Shown here in pieces: positions 8,616 to 16,287 of a DNA stretch of 64,000 bases. The translations under genes and the position numbers were made by a program. The notes below the pieces were generated by a model. The model did no database searches. It was not told the DNA's origin and was given only the letters and a program-made list of their open reading frames with translations. Numbering within the stretch: position 1 is the first letter of the stretch; every line of letters starts with the position of its first letter. The stretch comes from Bryobacteraceae bacterium (lineage in GTDB: Bacteria; Acidobacteriota; Terriglobia; Bryobacterales; Bryobacteraceae). The DNA is taken from assembly GCA_023384675.1 (NCBI GenBank), contig JAHDVK010000001.1, positions 338,404 to 402,403 on the forward strand, read 5' to 3'.

Positions 8616-9467
8616 CTAGTAGAGCGGGCGCGTGGCCGGGTCGGGCGGCGTCTTCCCGGCAGCCTTCACGAGCGGGTCGGCGCCGCCGCGCAGCAGCGAG
8701 AGTTCACTCGGCCCCTGGAAGAAAACAAAGCCTTGCTTGATCAGCTCAGGCAGGTTGCCGGCGCCTGCGGTGCGCCCGGCGGGGATGTTGCGCTTTTTCG
8801 CCGCCGCGAGCACTTTCGCGATGGCGGCCTCCACGCGGGGCGTTTGCTTGCCGCGGTCGCCGAAGGAGTAAGAGAGGTCGTTCGGGCCGACGAAGACCAC
8901 GTCGATACCCGGCACGTCGAGGATCTCATCGATCCGCTCCACCGCTTCCTTCTGCTCGATGATGATGATCACCATCACGTTCTGATCGGCGAAATCCGCG
9001 TAGCCGCCGGGCACGGGCCAGCGCAATGTGGCTAGGCCCGCGGACGCGCCGCGCTTGCCGATGGGCGGGTACTTGCAGGCGTCCACGGCCTGACGGGCCA
9101 GTTCGGGCGTCGAGGTGAACGGGAAGATGATACCCAGCGCGCCGATATCAAGCGCGCGTTTCGCGGTCCACAACTCATTCACGGGCACGCGCACCAGCGG
9201 CACGGTGGGCGTCCCGCGCGTGGCGAGGATGATGTTGCGGGCCGATTCCAGTGTGATGGCGGAATGCTCCATCTCGATCCACAGGAAATCGAAGCCGGCG
9301 GCGGCGGCCGCGGCGGCCACGTCCGCGCTGGGAACCGTTACGGTCATGCCGATCACCGGCTTCCCGTCGCGGATCGCGGTTTTCAAAGGGTTTGCCCATT
9401 GGCCGGGCGTCTGCGCGGAGAGAAGCGCAGCGGCCAGCAGGACGGGTCCAAGGATGAAGATGCGCAT
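8616..9467 (-). CDS. Exported HpcH/HpaI-family aldolase
   Basis: This 283-residue protein is an HpcH/HpaI-type class II aldolase, a TIM-barrel enzyme that reversibly cleaves 4-hydroxy-2-oxo acids into pyruvate and an aldehyde. The family signatures DFLWIEMEHSA, the metal-ligand region IIIIEQ, and VGPNDLS are all present. Residues 1-19 (MRIFILGPVLLAAALLSAQ) form a Sec signal, which is unusual for the family. It is upstream of, and probably cotranscribed with, the exported hydroxyacid dehydrogenase. Dedicated substrate assignments in this family need biochemistry, so none is given. Confidence 0.82.
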   Translation of the reverse strand: MRIFILGPVLLAAALLSAQTPGQWANPLKTAIRDGKPVIGMTVTVPSADVAAAAAAAGFDFLWIEMEHSAITLESARNIILATRGTPTVPLVRVPVNELWTAKRALDIGALGIIFPFTSTPELARQAVDACKYPPIGKRGASAGLATLRWPVPGGYADFADQNVMVIIIIEQKEAVERIDEILDVPGIDVVFVGPNDLSYSFGDRGKQTPRVEAAIAKVLAAAKKRNIPAGRTAGAGNLPELIKQGFVFFQGPSELSLLRGGADPLVKAAGKTPPDPATRPLY

Positions 9468-9539
9468 GGGGCGTGCCTCGCAATCGGAATGTTCGGCCCC
9501 ATGTGTATCGCGAACGGCTTGCCGGACGCAAGCGTCAGG

Positions 9540-10790
9540 TCACGGGGCGGGCATCCCGGCGTCCACTTCCTCGAGGCCGCGGCCGCGCGTTTCCGGGAGC
9601 CGGAAGACGAGGGCGGCCGCAGCCAGGAAGAAGGCGGAGTTCAGGGCCAGCGCGGCGCCAAGTCCCTCGCGGTCCCCCAGCGCGCCAACGGCGTAAGGCG
9701 CCAACGCGCTCAGCCCGCGTCCAAAGTTATAAACGAAGCCCTGTCCGAGGCCGCGGATCTGTGTCGGATAGATCTCTGCCAGCATCGCTCCGAACAATGA
9801 GAAGAAGCCGGTGCCGAAGAAACCCACTGCCGGGCCGAGAAGCATCAGCGCCGCCTCCCCGCCCCAGCGGGGGGCCAGGCCATAAAGCGGCGTCACCAGC
9901 GCGGCGGCGGCCACGTATGCGGCGAAAGCAGGCCGGCGGCCAAGCCGGTCCGCCAGCCAGCCAAAGGCCAGGTAGCCGAAGAACGCGCCCACTTGCATGG
10001 CAATCATGAAGCCCGATGTCCGCACCACATCCAGGCCCGCCCCGCCTTGCGCGGCGGGCGCCGAGAGAAAGCCGGGCAGCCATGTGAACAGGCCCCAGTA
10101 GCCGAACAGCACGGTAGTGGCGAGCATGGTCGCGTCGAGTGTGCGCTTGCGCAGCGGGTGGCGGAACAGGTCGCGAAATCCGCCGCGCGGCTGGCCGCGC
10201 GACGCGCTCCAGATCGCAGGCTCCGCGACATGCCGCCGGATCCACAGCGTCAACAGGGCCGGCAGAACTCCGCATAAGAACAGCGCCCGCCAGCCGAACA
10301 CAGGCAGGATGAGAGCGCTCAGCCCCGCCGCCGCAATATAGCCGAGCGCCCAGCCGGACTGCATGAAACTCACCGCCTTGCCGCGGTGCTCTGCCGGCCA
10401 CCATTCGGCCACCAGCGTAGCGCCGGCGCTCCATTCGCCTCCCAGCCCGAGTCCTACGAGCGCGCGCCACGCCAGCAGTGCGCCCAGCCCGCCTGCCGTC
10501 GCGCTGCCTGCCGAGGCGAAGGAATAAAGCAGGATCGTGTAGATCAATGTGCGCCGGCGGCCGATCCGGTCGCTCACCCATCCGGCGGCTATACCGCCAA
10601 AGGCCGAGGCGATCAGCGTGGCCGACGACACCAGGCCCGCCTGCGCATTGCTCCAGCCAAACTCGGCCTTCAAGGTTTGAATTGCGAAGACATACAGCAG
10701 CACATCCATCGCATCCAACAGGAAGCCGAGTTGCGCGGCCCAGAGAGCCCGCCAGCGCGGCGCGCTCCAGACCCCTGCGAAGAAACCCAT
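9540..10790 (-). CDS. MFS metabolite:proton symporter
   Basis: This protein of about 416 residues is a 12-helix major facilitator. The loop between helices 2 and 3 has the family signature GWVSDRIGRRR, and LGLGGEWSAGATLVAEWW in helix 4-5 is typical of the metabolite:H+ and sialate-type symporters. The reading frame extends 27 codons further upstream, but that extension (MSGTFRIAFTVAG...) is hydrophilic and would run into the divergent gene's promoter. The ATG at 10790, which leads directly into MGFFAGVWSAPRWRALW, is therefore preferred. The gene lies upstream of the aldolase and dehydrogenase pair on the same strand, so the transported acid may be their substrate or product; this is inference. 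Confidence 0.78.
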   Translation of the reverse strand: MGFFAGVWSAPRWRALWAAQLGFLLDAMDVLLYVFAIQTLKAEFGWSNAQAGLVSSATLIASAFGGIAAGWVSDRIGRRRTLIYTILLYSFASAGSATAGGLGALLAWRALVGLGLGGEWSAGATLVAEWWPAEHRGKAVSFMQSGWALGYIAAAGLSALILPVFGWRALFLCGVLPALLTLWIRRHVAEPAIWSASRGQPRGGFRDLFRHPLRKRTLDATMLATTVLFGYWGLFTWLPGFLSAPAAQGGAGLDVVRTSGFMIAMQVGAFFGYLAFGWLADRLGRRPAFAAYVAAAALVTPLYGLAPRWGGEAALMLLGPAVGFFGTGFFSLFGAMLAEIYPTQIRGLGQGFVYNFGRGLSALAPYAVGALGDREGLGAALALNSAFFLAAAALVFRLPETRGRGLEEVDAGMPAP

Positions 10791-10883
10791 CGTGGGGCCA
10801 GCATAGCAGGCAAGCCCCGGCGAACGGGGGTGCCCGGCCACGGTGAATGCTATCCTAAAAGTGCCGGACACGAGGGGAACCCA

Positions 10884-11213
10884 TTGGAAGAGCGACTCAA
10901 GAACCTCATGCAGGAGTTGGGCAACGCGATCAACGAGTCGTTGTCCGATTCCGATCGGATCGCAGCCGCGATTGGGGAGATCAAGCGCGCCGGCTACGAC
11001 GTCTTTCTCGTCCTCGAGGCCACCATCGGCTTCAATAAACGCGAAGACGCCGGCAATGACGACGATGACGAAGCAGTGCTCGAAACCCGCTTCGAAACGG
11101 AGTATGAAGAAGAGCCGTCAGGCCGCGGAGAGGCCGCGCGCTTGAAATGGACCTCGCAGGATCAGAAGTTCCTGCGGGCCTTGAAGATTTCCGTGGACGA
11201 TGAGCGCCACTAA
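10884..11213 (+). CDS. Small acidic protein of unknown function
   Basis: The frame is open far upstream, but the likely start is the TTG at 10884. It is preceded by GAGGGG with 6-nt spacing and, about 26 nt upstream, by a TATCCT -10 box at 10852-10857. The product of about 109 residues is helical and acidic. It contains LKNLMQELGNAINESLSDSD, a GYDVFLVLEATIGF segment, an acidic run NDDDDEA, and the C-terminal motif TSQDQKFLRALKISVDDE. I do not recognise a domain. The gene is divergent from the MFS transporter and convergent with the glycosyltransferase. Confidence 0.65.
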   Translation: MEERLKNLMQELGNAINESLSDSDRIAAAIGEIKRAGYDVFLVLEATIGFNKREDAGNDDDDEAVLETRFETEYEEEPSGRGEAARLKWTSQDQKFLRALKISVDDERH

Positions 11214-11223
11214 GCGCGCCCGC

Positions 11224-12243
11224 TCACAGTAACTCCTGATACACCCGCCACGTTTGCTCCACCGCGCGCCGCCAGGGATAGAGTTGCGCGCGAGCCAGAC
11301 CCCGCGACCGGTATTGTTCCTGTAAGCTTTCGTTTTCAACCATACGTTTGAGCGCGTCCGCGATGGATTCTTCGTCGTAAGGATCGGCCAGAAGAGCGGC
11401 ATCGCCGCAAACTTCCTCCAGCGTGGTACCGCGCGAAGCCACCACGGCCGCGCCGCGCGCCATCGCCTCCAGGGCGGGAATACCAAAACCTTCAGCTAAT
11501 GAAACGAAGGCCAGTACTCGGGCGCGGCCATACCAGCGCGCGAGTTCGCTGTCCGGAATCCAGCCCGTCACGGTGATGTCGGAAAGACGAGGGCTGCGCG
11601 CGATCCGCTCATGCACCGCTTCCGCGCCGTAGCCGTCCGAACCTGCAAGCACGAGCCCCCAGCCTGCCGGAACGCCCTTTTCAAACGCGCTGATGAGCCG
11701 GATCAGATTCTTCCGCTCCTGAATGGCGCCGACGTGCAGAATGATTTTCTCCCGCTGCGCGTCCGCGGCGGGAGCGAAGCGTACCCCATGCGGAATGACG
11801 CGCAGCCGGGACCGCTCCACGCCCAGAAGCGCCTCCACCTGCGCAGCCGTGAACTCGCTCACGGTGATGATCAAGCTGGCGCGGGCCGCCGCTGCACGCG
11901 CCTGCGCCGCGAAACGCGCGCGGAACTCTGGAGTGGAGAACTCCGAAGTGAGCACAAACAGATCGTGAAAAGTGCAAACCGCGCGGCGCAAAGGCCGTTC
12001 CGGCAACCGCTGGTTCAAGGCATGGAAAAGATCGTAGCGGAACCAGGGCCGGCCCTCGCCGAGCGGCCTCGTCCGCAAACCCGAAGCACGCCAGCCTGGA
12101 ATCAGCCGGTGCGCGCGGTAGCAGTGCCGGTAGCCGGCTTCGGGATGCGCTTCCATCAGCCCGCACAGGATCTCGCGGCTGTACACACCCACCCCAGAAA
12201 GGTTTCGTCCGACGCTATAAGTGGCGTCCAGCGCGATGATCAC
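11224..12243 (-). CDS. GT4-type glycosyltransferase
   Basis: This 339-residue protein is a GT-B glycosyltransferase of family 4. It transfers a sugar from a nucleotide donor, probably to a polysaccharide or lipid precursor at the membrane. The N-terminal domain begins MIIALDATYSVGRNLSGVG, with the glycine-rich acceptor loop. The C-terminal donor-binding domain contains ERKNLIRLISAFE and the EX7E motif in EGFGIPALEAMARG, followed by EEVCGDAALLADPYD. Its start overlaps the stop of the sigma-54 activator gene by 4 nt (ATGA), so the two are translationally coupled. The acceptor is unknown. Confidence 0.85.
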   Translation of the reverse strand: MIIALDATYSVGRNLSGVGVYSREILCGLMEAHPEAGYRHCYRAHRLIPGWRASGLRTRPLGEGRPWFRYDLFHALNQRLPERPLRRAVCTFHDLFVLTSEFSTPEFRARFAAQARAAAARASLIITVSEFTAAQVEALLGVERSRLRVIPHGVRFAPAADAQREKIILHVGAIQERKNLIRLISAFEKGVPAGWGLVLAGSDGYGAEAVHERIARSPRLSDITVTGWIPDSELARWYGRARVLAFVSLAEGFGIPALEAMARGAAVVASRGTTLEEVCGDAALLADPYDEESIADALKRMVENESLQEQYRSRGLARAQLYPWRRAVEQTWRVYQELL

Positions 12244-13262
12244 GCCGAGATTCCGTACTCCTTCAACTTCCGGTACAGGGTTGTGCGCCCGATCCCCAGC
12301 AGGTGAGCGGCCATCACCCGGTCACCCTTCGTGTAGTCCAGCGCGTGAATGATAGCGCGCCGCTCCATCTCAGCCAGCGGCAGCACCGGGGCGACAATGG
12401 GCTGAGAGGGTGCGGGCGGCGGCGGCAACCCATTGGCGGCCTCCTGTGTCGCCACGCGGAGCGCTTCCAGCTTGCGCGCCTCGGCGGCGTTCAGCAGATT
12501 CGAGGGCGCGTCCGCCGTGTGCAACACCGGCCCCGTGTTCACCGCCACCATGTGCATGATGCAGTTTTCCAGTTCGCGGATGTTGCCGGGCCATTCGTAG
12601 TTCAACAGCAGGTCCAGCAGATCGCTGGACAGCGTATGGCCGTTGCCGTACAGGTGCAAGAAATGATTGATCAGGGCGGGCAGGTCGTCCTTGCGCTCCC
12701 GCAATGGCGCAAGCCGCATCGTCACCACGTTCAGGCGATAGTACAAGTCCTGGCGAAAAGTCCCCTTCTCCACCTCCTTCGCCAGGTCGCGGTTCGTGGC
12801 TGCGATCACCCGGAATGAGGACTTGCGCACCTGCAGACTGCCCACCGGGCGGAACTCCTTCTCCTGAAGCACGCGCAGCAGCTTCGCCTGCATGTCCAGC
12901 GGCAGTTCGCCGATTTCATCGAAAAACGCAGTCCCCCCGTCCGCCTGCTCGATCAAGCCCGTCTTGTTGCCCTGCGCGCCGGTAAACGCCCCCTTCACGT
13001 GGCCGAACAACTCGCTCTCCATCAGGGGCCCCACCATTGCAGAGCAGTCCACCACCACGAAGTTGTTGCCCGCTCCGCTGCGGTGGATCGTGCGGGCGAC
13101 CAGTTCCTTGCCCGTGCCGGTCTCACCAAGCAACAACACCGGCCAGTGGCCGCGCCCCAACTTCTGGGCCAGCCGCATCACCTGCTTCAGCCGGGCGGAC
13201 TGGCCGACTAGCTCATACGTCTTTCGTGGCGCTTCCGCTGCCATCATTTCGCAATACCCCAA
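12240..13262 (-). CDS. Sigma-54-dependent transcriptional activator (AAA+ and Fis HTH)
   Basis: This 340-residue enhancer-binding protein activates RNA polymerase carrying sigma-54 by ATP hydrolysis. The AAA+ domain occupies about residues 18-245, with Walker A GETGTGKE, the sigma-54 contact loop GAFTGA, and Walker B region GGTAFFDEIGEL. A C-terminal Fis-type HTH covers roughly residues 298-340 (GDRVMAAHLLGIGRTTLYRK). There is no N-terminal receiver, GAF or PAS domain, so activity must be set by level or by a partner. The TTG at 13262 has GGAG 5 nt upstream; an ATG five codons later is the alternative start. It is coupled to the glycosyltransferase, suggesting control of surface polysaccharide synthesis. 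Confidence 0.87.
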   Translation of the reverse strand: MGYCEMMAAEAPRKTYELVGQSARLKQVMRLAQKLGRGHWPVLLLGETGTGKELVARTIHRSGAGNNFVVVDCSAMVGPLMESELFGHVKGAFTGAQGNKTGLIEQADGGTAFFDEIGELPLDMQAKLLRVLQEKEFRPVGSLQVRKSSFRVIAATNRDLAKEVEKGTFRQDLYYRLNVVTMRLAPLRERKDDLPALINHFLHLYGNGHTLSSDLLDLLLNYEWPGNIRELENCIMHMVAVNTGPVLHTADAPSNLLNAAEARKLEALRVATQEAANGLPPPPAPSQPIVAPVLPLAEMERRAIIHALDYTKGDRVMAAHLLGIGRTTLYRKLKEYGISA

Positions 13263-13385
13263 TCGTGCTCCGGTCGTGGACCGAAGCCTCCATAGATATA
13301 GTGCTTTCGGGAGAGGATTTCTCTACGGAAACTTGCTCGTCCCCCCAAATTTTCTTCGCGTGACCCCCGGAAGTGAGGCGAATCG

Positions 13386-14072
13386 TTAGGGATGAACCTC
13401 ATCCCAGCGCAGCACCAGCGCCTTTCCACTGACGCTGCGAACCTGGCGGGCCAGCAGGGCGGCCGATTCCTCGGTAGGCTCGCGGCCGACCAGCACCTGC
13501 CATTCAGTGCGCGATCCGGCGCGCGCGACCACCAACACAGGATCGTATCGCTTACTGAGCGCCTGTTTCAACCGCTCCGCTCTGCGCTGCTCTTTGAACA
13601 CACCCGCCTGCACGGTGAACACGCCCTCTCCCCGGCGGCCGTCGCCCGCCGCGAGCACCGTCACGCGCACCGGCACGATGCCCGGACCGATCATCTCCAA
13701 CTCCCGCGCGGCCGCGTGCGACAGATCGATGATGCGGCCTTCGATGAACGGACCGCGGTCCGTGACGCGTACATCCACCTCCTTGTTGTTATTCAGATTC
13801 CTGACGCGCACCATCGTGTTGAATGGGAGCGTCCGATGCGCCGCGGTCATCTTCTCCATGTCGTAGATCTCGCCGTTGGCCGCGCGCCGGCCGTGATACG
13901 GGTGGCCATACCAACTGGCGATGCCAGCTTCCGTTTGCCCCACGCGCACAGGCGGCGGGGCCGGTCCGCGCGCTACCGGACGCTTCTTCGCGCACCCGCT
14001 CAGCGCCGCGGCGAGCAGCATGACGACTGCGCACGCGGCCGTCTGTCTCCAGGTTGGAATGGTCCTCGGCAT
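13386..14072 (-). CDS. rlpA: RlpA-like lipoprotein with SPOR domain
   Basis: This 228-residue protein is a predicted lipoprotein of the septal-ring RlpA family, which cleaves denuded peptidoglycan glycan strands at division sites. The signal ends with the lipobox LSGC (Cys27). The double-psi beta-barrel spans about residues 48-137 and carries the conserved ASWYG, AANGEIYD, TAAHRTLPFNT and VRVTDRGPF motifs. The C-terminal 70 residues (VFTVQAGVFKEQRRAERLKQ onwards) are a SPOR domain that binds such peptidoglycan. It is monocistronic with a long leader. Confidence 0.87.
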   Translation of the reverse strand: MPRTIPTWRQTAACAVVMLLAAALSGCAKKRPVARGPAPPPVRVGQTEAGIASWYGHPYHGRRAANGEIYDMEKMTAAHRTLPFNTMVRVRNLNNNKEVDVRVTDRGPFIEGRIIDLSHAAARELEMIGPGIVPVRVTVLAAGDGRRGEGVFTVQAGVFKEQRRAERLKQALSKRYDPVLVVARAGSRTEWQVLVGREPTEESAALLARQVRSVSGKALVLRWDEVHP

Positions 14073-14191
14073 AGCCGTTCGATGGGGCCGGAGCGCCGCC
14101 CTCTTCTCAATATAACGGCAGGAATGTTTGAAACAACATCATAAATTTTCGTTTTCAGTCTTTCGGGCGGCCACTCCCCTTCACTTTTCTC

Positions 14192-14221
14192 TTGACTCGC
14201 TCCGCGTACCAAGTTTATAAA
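14192..14221 (+). promoter_or_regulatory. Strong sigma-70-type promoter for the 24-aa peptide gene
   Basis: TTGACT (14192-14197) and TATAAA (14216-14221) are 18 nt apart; this is one of the best -35/-10 matches in the window. It lies 55 nt upstream of the short open reading frame at 14277. Confidence 0.7.
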
Positions 14222-14276
14222 GAGATCACACCACGGTCGCACGCGGCCGTGAATTGATGTTCGGGAGAACAATTCT

Positions 14277-14351
14277 ATGAAGTTCGCAACCAAGAAAGCG
14301 GCCAAGAAAGCGGCCACGAAGCCCGCCAAGAAGGCCGCGAAGAAGAAGTAG
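14277..14351 (+). CDS. 24-residue lysine/alanine-rich histone-like peptide
   Basis: A complete small gene encodes a 24-residue peptide with 11 Lys and 8 Ala arranged as repeated KKAA and PAKKAAK units, after a short MKFAT start. It resembles the C-terminal tail of histone H1-like proteins and the tails of some bacterial nucleoid proteins, which bind DNA by charge. Support for a real gene comes from a consensus-like promoter (14192-14221), the SD GGGAGA 8 nt before the ATG, and a 14-bp perfect terminator stem beginning 35 nt after the stop. Nucleoid or RNA binding is inference from composition. It could instead be a leader peptide or a truncated remnant of a larger histone-like gene. Confidence 0.65.
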   Translation: MKFATKKAAKKAATKPAKKAAKKK

Positions 14352-14386
14352 CCCAGGACGGTAGCACCGTTCCAACGGGAACCAGC

Positions 14387-14420
14387 CGGCCGGCTCCGGA
14401 ATCTCCGGAGCCGGCCGTTT
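14387..14420. terminator. Bidirectional terminator, 14-bp perfect stem
   Basis: CGGCCGGCTCCGGA (14387-14400) pairs perfectly with TCCGGAGCCGGCCG (14404-14417) around ATC, then TTT. It sits between the plus-strand peptide gene and the stop of the minus-strand methyltransferase gene and could stop transcription from both sides. Confidence 0.8.
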
Positions 14421-15376
14421 CATTTCTGTTTTCCGGCCGCCTTCCGCCAAACCGCGACGCGGAACGTTTCGCCCATCGAAACCAGCAGCGTCGTCAACTG
14501 CCGCCGTAGCCGTGTGGCTTCCACTTCACTCTCCGATTGAAGCGCCCCGGCGAACTGATCCTGCTCCCCGGACCGCAGCAGCCACTGCGCGAAGCTCTCA
14601 AAACGTACAAGATCGAGTCCCAGCGCGCCTGCCGCCGACAACAACGTGTCCCAATCGACATGCGCCGTCAAATCCTGCTCGCCGGGCTGCGCGAAAATCT
14701 CGTCCAACGCCTGATGACGCCGGTACGCCATCAAGGTGCCCTGTGGAAATCGTGCTAACTCGCGCGCTGTGTATCCGTAGTCGATCACCACCACGAAACC
14801 GCGCCGCAACCCGGCGGTCATCGCCAGCAGAGTCTCTTCCATCCGCACCGGCCGCTCGCGCCAGCGGCCGTCCTCCGCCGGTTCATCCAGACCGGCGATG
14901 GGATCGCCTTCCACCCATCCGAACCCCTCATCTTTCCGTCCCACTCTCATCTCCCGCCAGCGGCCGTCCCGCGCGCGAACCACATCCACCGGCAGCGCGT
15001 CGAAGAGTTCGTTGGCGAATACCACGCCGCTGAACTCCGCGGGCGGCGCGCCCCGGCCCACGTCCACGGCCGTGTAGTTGAATTCCGCGAACGCCTCCGC
15101 CATCTCGCTCCGGCCCGCGCCCCATTCCACCAGCGTGAACTCAGCCCCCGCGCCCATTTCATCGCGGAGCGAGCGGACGAACGCCGCGGCGATGCGCCCG
15201 AACACGGGCTGAAGCTGTGACGCTGTGTAAAAATCGCCTTCCTTCCCGAACGGATCGCACCCCGCGAGATAGTAGCCGCACTCCGGGTCATAGAGGGCGA
15301 TCTCCATGAAACGCGAAAACGGAATCGGTCCATGCCGCTCGATCTCGGCGGCGATCTTTCGGGCCGCCGGTGTCAT
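14420..15376 (-). CDS. MidA/NDUFAF7-type SAM-dependent methyltransferase
   Basis: This 318-residue protein is in the DUF185/MidA family, whose mitochondrial member NDUFAF7 methylates an arginine of a complex I subunit. Family features are IPFSRFMEIALYDPECGYY near the N-terminus, the SAM-binding strand FTLVEWGAGRSEMAE, FANELFDALPVDVV, and the VVVIDYGYTARE segment. The frame is open 21 codons further upstream, but the ATG at 15376 overlaps the stop of the upstream gene as ATGA, so that start is chosen. The target protein here is not known. Confidence 0.8.
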   Translation of the reverse strand: MTPAARKIAAEIERHGPIPFSRFMEIALYDPECGYYLAGCDPFGKEGDFYTASQLQPVFGRIAAAFVRSLRDEMGAGAEFTLVEWGAGRSEMAEAFAEFNYTAVDVGRGAPPAEFSGVVFANELFDALPVDVVRARDGRWREMRVGRKDEGFGWVEGDPIAGLDEPAEDGRWRERPVRMEETLLAMTAGLRRGFVVVIDYGYTARELARFPQGTLMAYRRHQALDEIFAQPGEQDLTAHVDWDTLLSAAGALGLDLVRFESFAQWLLRSGEQDQFAGALQSESEVEATRLRRQLTTLLVSMGETFRVAVWRKAAGKQK

Positions 15377-15651
15377 TCGCTTTCGCCTTTCATCTGCGGG
15401 TTCCGGGTGAACAGCTCGCACAGATAGTCGTGCAGGCAATCGTAGAGGTACTTCTGGAAAGTCCAGGGGAACTGCGGGTGGGCGATGTCGCGTTCATGGA
15501 CGCCCGCAACATAGTCGTGGGCGCCCTCCACGGGCTGCTTGAGCGTAATCAACAGTTCCACGCCGCCCCGGGCGTCCTGGCGCGCGTCAAACCGCAACAG
15601 CATGTGATCGTAGCGCGCCAGTTGCGCGCGTACGCGTTCGAGTGAATCCAT
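15373..15651 (-). CDS. Small conserved-looking protein of unknown function
   Basis: This product of about 92 residues begins MDSLERVRAQLARYDHMLLR. It is rich in aromatic and charged residues, including HPQFPWTFQKYLYDCLHDYL. The frame has an earlier ATG at 15681 that would overlap the divergent gene's start codon, so the ATG at 15651 is preferred, though neither has a clear SD. The gene is coupled by ATGA to the MidA-like methyltransferase, so a shared role is possible. I do not recognise a family. Confidence 0.6.
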   Translation of the reverse strand: MDSLERVRAQLARYDHMLLRFDARQDARGGVELLITLKQPVEGAHDYVAGVHERDIAHPQFPWTFQKYLYDCLHDYLCELFTRNPQMKGESE

Positions 15652-15679
15652 CGCTGTTTCGAGTGTATAGACTGAAACC

Positions 15680-16267
15680 ATGGCCTTGCCCGCCACCGTC
15701 CGCGTGAAGCTGAGTTCCGAAGCGGCTGGATACATTGCGATGACCCCCGTCGTGGTCCGTGAATTGCCACTCACCGAACTGCTGGAACACGCCGCCGCCG
15801 CGCTGGGCCCGGACCCGGATCGCATCGGCGACATTCTGAAGCGCGGCTCGCTGGTCTCCGGAGCGTCACGCTTCCGCTGGGAAGGCTGGACGCCCGACGC
15901 CGCTGAGCTCGCCGCCGCCGTCGCCCGCCTGCCGCACGCCGAACCGGACCGCCCCTTCTCCGCCGCCGCGTGCACGCAGGCCACGCTCACCGGGCCGGCC
16001 GCACGCGTCGAACTGCCGCGCGAGTTCGCCGCCCGCCGCCGTTTCCTCCGCCGGCGTTCGTTTTGGGACTGCCTCATGGCGCAGGCCGGACCGGCGGTCT
16101 ATGTAACGTACCTCTACCGTGAACGCGCGGACCTTTACCGCGCCGCCCTCGATGCGGACGCGATCGAAATGCTGCGCACCGCCGCCCCGCTACTGCCCCA
16201 CGCCGCCACTGCCCGCTACCTGCAAACCGCCCGCATTACCACCCTCGACCTGCTCACCTCGCGCTGA
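15680..16267 (+). CDS. Unknown 195-residue protein upstream of glgA
   Basis: This soluble protein has no signal peptide and no motif I recognise. It starts MALPATVRVKLSSEAAGYI and contains a segment VVVRELPLTELLEHAAAALG, an arginine-rich stretch AARRRFLRRRSFWDC, and the C-terminal TARYLQTARITTLDLLTSR. A TAGACT box at 15668-15673 ends 6 nt before the ATG, with no SD between, suggesting a leaderless start. It precedes glgA by 20 bp on the same strand. Confidence 0.6.
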   Translation: MALPATVRVKLSSEAAGYIAMTPVVVRELPLTELLEHAAAALGPDPDRIGDILKRGSLVSGASRFRWEGWTPDAAELAAAVARLPHAEPDRPFSAAACTQATLTGPAARVELPREFAARRRFLRRRSFWDCLMAQAGPAVYVTYLYRERADLYRAALDADAIEMLRTAAPLLPHAATARYLQTARITTLDLLTSR

Positions 16268-16287
16268 GCCACTACAATCAGAAGAAC

